Origin: Symbiodinium natans
Lineage: Eukaryota; Sar; Dinophyceae; Suessiales; Symbiodiniaceae
Length of the DNA: 64,000 nucleotides
NCBI GenBank assembly: GCA_905221605.1
Contig: CAJNDS010000738.1
Span: forward strand, 1 to 64,000
Reading direction: 5' to 3'
The first letter of the stretch is position 1. Every line of letters starts with the position of its first letter. The position numbers and the translations under genes were made by a program. The notes beneath the pieces are model-generated. The model was not told where the DNA came from. It was given only the letters and a program-made list of their open reading frames with translations, and made no database searches. This document shows positions 1 through 9,000 of this stretch, in pieces.

Positions 1-3000
1 AGCCGAGCTATGATACATCCCAGCAGATACAAGGTGGTGAAGCGCTACAACTTGGAAGGTCAGAGGCCAGCACAGGGCAAGGGCCGAGAGGGCAAGGGCC
101 GAGCAACTCCGAGAACGCGCAGCACTTCAGCTTGAATGAGGCCTGGGAAGCGGCTCAGCAACAGGAGGAGATTTCGGTTAATGACGCTCGAGAACGCAAT
201 AGAACGATGAGATCTCTTGATCAGAACGATGGTGACAATATGCAGATACATAGGCAACGATCTCTTGATCGGGACAACGATGAGACCGCCACGTCTTTAA
301 GACAGACAATTTCAGGGTCCCCAGGACCAGGATCTCTTGATCCAGACGCGTCACGACGAGGATCTCTTGATCCGACCAGCGATCCACGGGGAGGTCAGTC
401 AAGTTGGAACGCGTTGGAGGCACTACGAAGTTCTTTGAGATCAGTTGGCTTGGGAACCAGAAGTGATGAGCAGAACTTGGCAGTTGCTGGTCGTGCGCAG
501 CAAGGGCCTGAAGAGAGGATGAGTCCTCTCCCACTGGCAGGGGCCTGCGTTGGGACAGGGCCTCTGGCAGTGCGGGAGACCCCTCAGACTCAGGGAGCTC
601 TTGCGGCGCAGGACCTGGCACAGGTTGGGTCTCGCGGTTTAGGGGTGCGTGGTGTAGAAGGTTTGCTGTACAGGGATCCGATGTCGCATAGCGGGCAAAG
701 CCGGCATTCAGGTAGCGAACTTGCACAACTTGTAGAGGGCATGAGCCAGATGCAGGGTCTTCTGCAGGGTGTCCATGCAAGGCTGCAGAGCCTTGAAGAA
801 GCGCGGAGTGTGGGATCAGGTGGATCTAGAAACACTTACAGCCTAGGTAGGGTAGATATGGAAGCCTTAAGGGCACATTTTGGTGCTTTGGAAATGGATC
901 CATCTGCTCCTAGGAATCCGCCTGTAGCTCCAGGCCTTGATGGTAGGGAACTAGCGACGCCAGAGCATCCAGTAGAAGCCTATCCCATCCCTCTACATGA
1001 CAGAACGTCGCAAGCGAGCTCCCCGATAGCAACTAGGCCGGTAGAACAACACTTTATCGGGTCACCTGACAGTTTTGGTAGCCAACCTCATGCCCCTTTA
1101 ACCTCGACATTCCAAAGACCCTTGATGCACTTATGGGAAATTGATGCTGGAGTAGGCCTCAGAAGTAGGGAGAGCGCGAGCGATGGCTCCTTGGACCTGT
1201 GGGGACAAAGTAGGGGTGATAAGGGGATAGGAAAAGGGAATCCTGAACCTCGAAGCCCTGCTCCCCTCCAGGCCCCAATCAATTCCTCTCTGCAAGGCCA
1301 AGTAGGTCCCAGCATTCCGCCAGATCCCGTGCCGACTGTGGCACAAAGGACCGCTCCGGCCCAGGAGCTTACGGTGTGGATAGGGGATGTAGAGTATGAA
1401 GTGGGCTTTGAAGGGGGTAGAGCTACAGTCAAGGGAAGGGTTGATAGAGGTTTGGATTTCGGTTGCAGTAGGCCAGCGTACAGGCCGCCGTCTCCTCCGC
1501 CTCGGCCACCCCAAACAACACCGCCTCCAAGCCCCCCAGCACACGTTCCTTTTGTGCATCAGGAAATGACCGCAAGTAGTAGCCAGCAAGCATTTGTGCC
1601 AGGAGCTTCTGTGCCTGTTCTGAGTATGTACCCACGCCCTTTGATGGAGTCTATGCCGGACATGAGAGCGCATGATGATGCTAGGGCGTATGCTCCAGAT
1701 AGAAGCCGTGAAATCATGTTACCAACTCTTGAAATAACTCCAGAAGAGGGACCGCTAGCAGTAGGGGATTGGCTAACGCTAATTGCTCCACTTATCTCGG
1801 ACTTGGCGCCGGCAGCGTCGACTTGGTGGGGTTTGGTTGCAGCAGAAGCAGACCGACGCTACAAAGTGTGGCTTCAGTCCCCGCCGCTTGAAAGAGCGGC
1901 GCTGAAAGGAGCGCTCCCCGAGAATCTGCAGGAACCACGCTACATGCGGTTGGAGCAGAGGACGGTTTCGATGCTCATCAAGGCTTTGCCTAAGGATCTC
2001 TCTGAAGAACTCATATCGCAAGGGGATCTGACAACGGTTGGCGTGCTATTCAGGGTGTTGATTAAGGGTCAGCCTGGCGGGGCCAAAGAGCGACAACTTA
2101 TCCTCTCTTATCTACACAACCCAGGTGTGGCTAGTAGTCCTTCGGATGCGAACTTAAAGTTAAGACGATGGTCACGGTGGGCCTCCCGGGGGAGGCAGTT
2201 GGGTATTTCGATGCCTGATCCGTCTCTTCTTCTCAAGGGAATCGACTCGTTGATGGCGGGAGTTCTCAAGAGCTACACGCAAGCCAGCTTTAGACTGTCC
2301 TTTGTCAGGGTACAGAGCAGCCTGGACCATGCACCCACGCTGGAGTCAGTCCTTTCGTACTTGAAGCATGTTCAGGCCGAAGCGGAGCTTCTCGAGTATG
2401 GGTTGGAGTCAGATCCCAAGAAGCCACGCGTAGCAAAGGCCACTGAGACTGATGATGTAGCAAGCCCAAACGCCCCAAACAACCCTAGGAAAGGATCTCC
2501 AAAAGGGAAGCCTAAAGGGAAGCCGAAGGGTAAAGACCAAGGGGGTTCCGGGGGTTCCGGGGGTACAAGGGAAGGGCAGGAAAATAAGCCGACGTGCAAG
2601 GGGTACCTAACGCCGCGCGGGTGTGCTTTTGGGGATAATTGTAGAAACCTGCACGACTTTGCAGAAGCTGCTCGGCAACAAGTATGTTATGCTTGCGGAG
2701 CCACAGATCCCGCAACGAATCATCGTCGTCCTGAATGCCCTACTCTTCAAGGTCCTCAGTTCAAGAAAGGGGATAAGGGAGGCAAGGGCGGTAAGGGCAA
2801 CAAGGGTAACAAGGGTGGGCCTCCAAAAGGAGGCAAGCCGAACATTGCAGCGGCTACAGTAGAAACCCCAGGACCTGTCATCGCCGAAGTTGCTACAAAC
2901 GCATCTACACATAGCGGAAACACCTCCGCAGCTGCAGGGACATCCGCAGAGCAAGAAGCTGGTCGGGTCTTGAAAGGGATTCGTTTGGCATGTCTTCAGG

Positions 3001-6000
3001 GGCCCGGAGTGGCATCCTTGCAGGATGGGGGGAGTCCGGTTTCGTTTGGTCCGGTTTCGTGTGGTGCTTCAACTTCGGATTTGAAGGTCAGTTGTGGTCC
3101 GGGGGGAATTGGGGAGGTTGCTTCGAATTTACAGGAATCACCTAGAAGTAGTGAGGGCGGGGTTCCGAAATGGACTCGCTCAAGGGCAGATGTTCGGTTA
3201 GAGCCGCAAGGGACCGTTCATCCAGATTGGCTAGAGCCGGAAGGGGCCAATCGCCTGAGCTGGCTAGAGCCAGATGGGGCCAGCGAGAGCAGGGATCGGC
3301 TAGAGCCGGATGGAGCCGACATGGGTGATTTCCGTGAATTGAAGCTTCCAGGGTTTGAAAAGGATGTTCCTAGGTTCTGTACGTTTGGTGTAGAGGTTGT
3401 TGTTGGTGAAGATGAGCGTATTTCAGTTGCAGAAGCTTTCTTGGATTCAGGCGCGACTCATGTGTACCGATATGCGCAAGTCAGAGAGTATCAATCTGCA
3501 GTGGCCTGTGACATTATGCTTCCGGTAGGTCTATCTGTAGGGCGAATGTCATCAAAGGGGTCCTTGCTTTCCATGGACACGAAGCCTGCGGTAATCCCTC
3601 TGGGAAAGGTGGTTGAGGTCCTAGGATGTGAAGTCCGTTGGGATTTTCAGGGACCACTTGTCAAGCATCCACTAAGAGGGCTTTTGGGTGTAAGGACTGT
3701 TCATGGCAGGATGGTCCTAGGAGTAGCAGATGCCCGAGCTCTGGTCGATGAACTAGAGACTGCGTGGGAGCTAGGGGTTACTCGTGAAGATCCAAGCCCA
3801 TCGTTGCGGGTAGTGGAATCTGCGGGGAGCCAAGGGCAACCGTGCGTGTCTGTGAGATTTCTGAAAGCGGAAGAAAACACCTTGGGACTAATCGATGGCG
3901 GGGCTACTAACGCGCTTCGTCAAGGATCTGCCAAGGAGCTTCAGCAGGCTAGTGTAGTAAAAGTGGAGTTGGCTGCTGGACAAACTGAGCTTCGGATGAA
4001 TGAGCAAGGCACCCTGCTCACTGCGCATAGGGTCACTCCGATACTGCATCTAGGACCCGCGATTGAGTGTCTGGGTATGGTTTTAGAGTGGTCAACAGAG
4101 GGGATTCGCCTGACTCACCCTACGAGAGGTGAGCTTCCGGTTACCTTGGTCAAGGGTTGTCCTATGATCGCTCAAGAGTTGCTGATGGACTTGATTCTGG
4201 AATTGGAGGACAAGATCAGAGTCAGGGAACTGAGAGTCAAGGCTATGCAGTTAAGTGAGAGTCCGGATTTTGAGATCCAAGGGTCTTTGAAGGAGGCTCT
4301 AAATGCCTGTAGGGGAGATGCCAAGAAAGAGTCAGTCGTTCTGGCTGCATACGCTAAGAAGATCTTCCCGGAGGTGCCTCACGACATCCTTCAGCAGGTC
4401 GCTCCTTTGCAGGTGAACCCTGAAACCAACGATGCCCAAACAACAGGTCTGAATCGCAGGGCTCGACGTAGGCTAAAGAAAGCGCAACGGGTGCTGGTAC
4501 ATCTGTTCTCGGGGCAACAATCCTGGAAGGCTAAGCATGATGAGGCCTTTCTAGAGGTAGAATTGAATCGGGGAAGGGACTTGTTTAACGAGTCTCTCTA
4601 TTCGTATGTACTTCAAGAGATCCTGTCTGGCAAAGTAAAAGGGATACTGGGTGGTCCTCCGTGTAGGACGATGTCACGGTCTAGGGCTAGGTCTCCGGGA
4701 CCACGCGTTTTGAGGGCGAGACATGGAATCGAGCGGTTCGGGCTAGAGGGATTGACAGGTAAGGAGAGGACTTTGGCGATTCGAGATACCGTACTAATCT
4801 TGAGAATGCTCTTCTTGATGCATGTGACTCAGGAGGTTCAGGAAGGGAATGCGTATCTTGGGTTTGAGCACCCCAGGGATCCTGCGGAGCTGGATCCTTC
4901 CCCTGAGGCACAAGCGTTGCCATCGCTTTGGGAATGGCCTGAAATCAAAGGGTTAGGGCTGTATAAAGTACGGTTTGACCAGGGCGCTTTAGGGCATGAC
5001 CATGTAAAACCATCGGTCTTTGCAACGTCCTCGTGGATGGTAGCCGAAGAACTTTCCGACAAGGTTGTTCCTCCGACCGCGCGGTGGATCTCTACCTCTA
5101 GTGACACAGAGTCCTTAAGAGAAAGGATGGAGCGCACAAGTAAGGCCTCGAAATGGGCGCCGGGATTGGTGTCCATTCTTCAGCGAGGGTGGGAGTTATG
5201 GTCTAGTAGCAGAGAAGAAAATGTGAATGCGGTAAGGGACAGGATTCGGCTTTTGTCCGGGCTCATGATAGATGAAGGAATGGACCCTGAAGTAGTGCAC
5301 AGAATCTGTAGCGAGCTGAATCCTCCTTTCCCTAGAGTATCCCGCCTTAAGCCGAAGGAGCAGTCCTTTAAAGAACATTGCCAACGTGGGCACGCTCCAT
5401 GGCGGGGTGACTGCCGAGCCTGCCTAGAATCGGCAGCATTCCACCATCCTTGCCGTCGTAGAAAGCATGCGCATATGTTTTCCCTTTGCGTAGATCTTAC
5501 GGGTCCTTATACTAAAGGTTCAGATCAGGAGGGCATTGCGCGGTATGCAGTCGTAGGAGTATACACCTTCCCAAGATTCTGGAAAAATGGTGAGCCAGTT
5601 GAAGATGACGGACGTGGGGTAGGTGTTATCTCTGAAAACGAGGGAGACAAAGAGGATATGGGCAAAGCGGGAGAGCAGGACGAGCCAATACCAAACCCAG
5701 ATGAGTGGGCAGAAATTGAAGGCGAAGAGGAGCCTGCGGCAGATCCACTTCCGGCAGATGTGGACGAGGTAAAGAAAGAGGAGCGTAGATGGAAAGCCAT
5801 TTGTGAGGCCTCACTGGACCCTCTGCCGGCGATCAGGATTCCGTTTCTAATTCCGGTGTACAAAAAGAGTCCGAAACAGGTCACTGAAGCCGTGGCTCGT
5901 ATCTTCATAAGGTTAAAGACTTTAGGACTACCTCTTCACCGAGTCCATAGCGACCGCGGAGCGGAATTCGTTAACAAGACCTTCTTATCATGGTGTAGGG

Positions 6001-9000
6001 CGAGAGACCTGCATGTCACGACAACTGCAGCAGATCTCCCTCAGTCCAACGGCCTTGCGGAGCGCTTCATAGGCCTTATCAAACGACAAGCCCGATCCCT
6101 TCTACACTCTGTAGGTGCTAGGTCTAGCGACTGGCCTCATGCGATGAGATACTCGGTCGAAACAATGTATGATGAAGCAATGAGGGGCCTGGGTGTGATT
6201 CCTAAAAGGCAACAGCTTCCCTTTGGCGCGAATATCTATGTCAGGGAACGTACCTGGAGGTGGGCATCATGGACAGCGAGAGCAGTTCAGGCCACCGTCC
6301 TGGCGCCGTCGGAGCATGTCTCAAAGGGTTGGGTGGTGCGAGTGACCCGCCCTGATGGAACCCCAGTACTCCTAATAACTACTTTAGCTTATCAAAAGGT
6401 TAGGGAGCCGGAACCGTTGAATGCACCTCCAGAAGCAGCAGAACAGCCTAGTGAGGCCTTTCCGGTGGACAGTCCGGCTGCTGGTAGTAGACCTAAAGCG
6501 CCACGTCCACTAGGAGGTTTCATTACGGGTCGTGAGAGTAGGGTGCCTTCTGAAGCCGAGCCTCCGTTGCCTCCACCAGCTGATGCACCAAGTGTCCCCC
6601 GTCGACGTATCAGGGCCAAAGGAGGGTTGCGCCGCCTAGTGCCGCAAGGGGGAGGACCTGAAATGTTGGGAATGTTGCAGAAGTTAAAGAGTCTTGGAGT
6701 CAGCTGGGTGGATGAGGATGAGAATCATTCGGGATCGGGGGAGTCGGAGGACGAGGAGTCGGGTCATACGATCTTGTTTGCACTTCCAGTAGAAGAAAGC
6801 TCATTCAAGGTGTGTCATGTTGAAGCCGTAGATGGGGTGGAACAAGAAGCCAAACTCCTTAGAGAACAGGGAGCTATGTCAAGGAGAGCGGTTTGTGATT
6901 TGGTACTTCGGAGTAAGTGGCCTTCGTGTAGAAATCACAGGAGGGCCGATAAGACAACGCATGAAAAGGGTAGGCTAGCGGTTCTTGGTGCTTTTGCTCA
7001 CGGGGGTATTTATGGAGTCACCCAGGTAACGCACCAAAAGCCAGAAATGGTAAAAACCCTGAACGTGTATCTCCGTCAAGAAGTCCCAGATGCCACCTAT
7101 ACTGCGATCCTGGTTAGTCAGAGGGGTCCTTCAGAATGGCACCGAGATGTCAACAATGCGGAAGGGTCCATCAACTGGGTAGTTCCATTAGGAGATTTTC
7201 AAGGTGGCGAAATTAGAGTGTTACCTGAAGGGCTAAGAACCGATGAAGCTGATGTAGATGAGCATATGGGCATCTTGTACCCCCCAGCAAATCATCCAGT
7301 GTCATTCAATCCCAAAAGGAGACACAAGGTTCTTCCTCATACCGGGAATCGTCTCGTCTTGGTTGCCTATACACCTCGAGGATGGACTCGTCTTCCAGAG
7401 TCGACGATAAAGGAACTTCGGGAGCTTGGGTTTCCGGTTCCTCCGCTGCCTAAGGGATCCGAGCCAGTAGTCAGAGCTGTTTCAGTAGCCTATGTCGGCG
7501 ACGACAGTAGTGAAGGCGATGGTGGCTTAGGCTGCACCATTGTAGATGACCAGCAGTATGCCATGGATGAGAAGTTGGTAGAAATGCTGCAAGCTGACCT
7601 TTACTTTCTCTCACGGGTCTTTTCTTGGGAGTGTCAGTTGGCGTCCGAAACGCTGAGGGAAGCCGGGCCGTCAAACTGCCCAAGCATGTGCTACATCAAC
7701 ATGTTGGACTCGCAAATCCAAGAGCTGCAAGAGGAGTTGCTGTGGATCGATTCCGGGACAAAGCTTGATGGCACTGTCAGCGGGCATGATGACGAGAGGC
7801 TAGCCAAGGCTATGATAAGGACACTAGCAGTGAAGGAAAGCGAGAAGGGCCCACAAGAAGAAAGTGAGCCAGAGGTGTTCCTGCAGGCTAGGACTATCGA
7901 CCCGCAGCAAGCAGCGGGCGAACTTGAAAAGTGGGTCCCCCCACTGTTGGACGAATACACTGGGTTACGCTTTCAATATGAAGCCATCTACCCCATCGAC
8001 GTGAACCAGTTGTGTGAGGAAGATGTGCAGAGTGGAGCAATAGAAATCCTACCTGCAAAGGTGGTGTTCACGAGAAAGCCACCGGTGGGAAAAAGACGCG
8101 CGCGCATAGTGGCGTGCGGAAACTTTCAGCAGAAGACCTGGAGCGATCAAGTTGCAGTTGCTCGTCGAGAGGTATACGCCTCTGGGCTAGACACCATCGC
8201 GTTGAGAATCCAGTTGCGACAGGCGTCTCTATGTGGGTGGACCGCTGCAATCCTAGACATAAGAAAAGCCTTCCTGTATGCGCCGCTGCACGAACGGAAG
8301 GGAAAAGGAAAACGCATAATCTTGATGCCGCCTAAAATACTGGTCAAGGCCAAGATAATCCCACCGTCGGAGCGATGGGTTATCCAGAGAGCACTATACG
8401 GCTTGGACTTAAGCCCGGCGGCATGGAGCCGACACCGTGACAAATGTCTTTCTCAGCTGAAGTGGGCCTTCGAGGGTTTGGAGTACAGACTAACACAGAG
8501 CGATTCCGAACCGTCTCTTTGGAAAATCCAGGATTCCAGCAACGCTTTGAAGGGGCTCATTGGCGTATATGTTGACGATATGCTCTTGAGTGCTTGCAGA
8601 GGCTTATTGGAATCAGTGGCAGGGGCCATTCAGACGCTTTGGGAGACCAGCGACATTAAGTTTGCGGAGGACGGTTTGCACTTTCTTGGTGTTGATATCC
8701 GGCTGCACAATGGTAGGTATTACCTAACACAAGTGAGCTATGTCACCGAGTTGCTGAACAGGCATCCCGAAATTGAGGGGACTGCGTCGACGCCGTATCC
8801 AGCTGAGAAGGATCAGGAGACCCAAGAAGAGAATATCCAGATGGAGTCGGTTCGCTTAGTGCAGGGGCTGATTGGAGAATTAACGTGGTTGGCCACGAAA
8901 ACAAGGTTGGATATCGCGTGGGCGGTGAACCGTGCTTCTCAGCTTTCTAGCAAGCGTCCTAGCAGGGCGATTGCAGTGTGCCAAAACATCGTGCGATATC

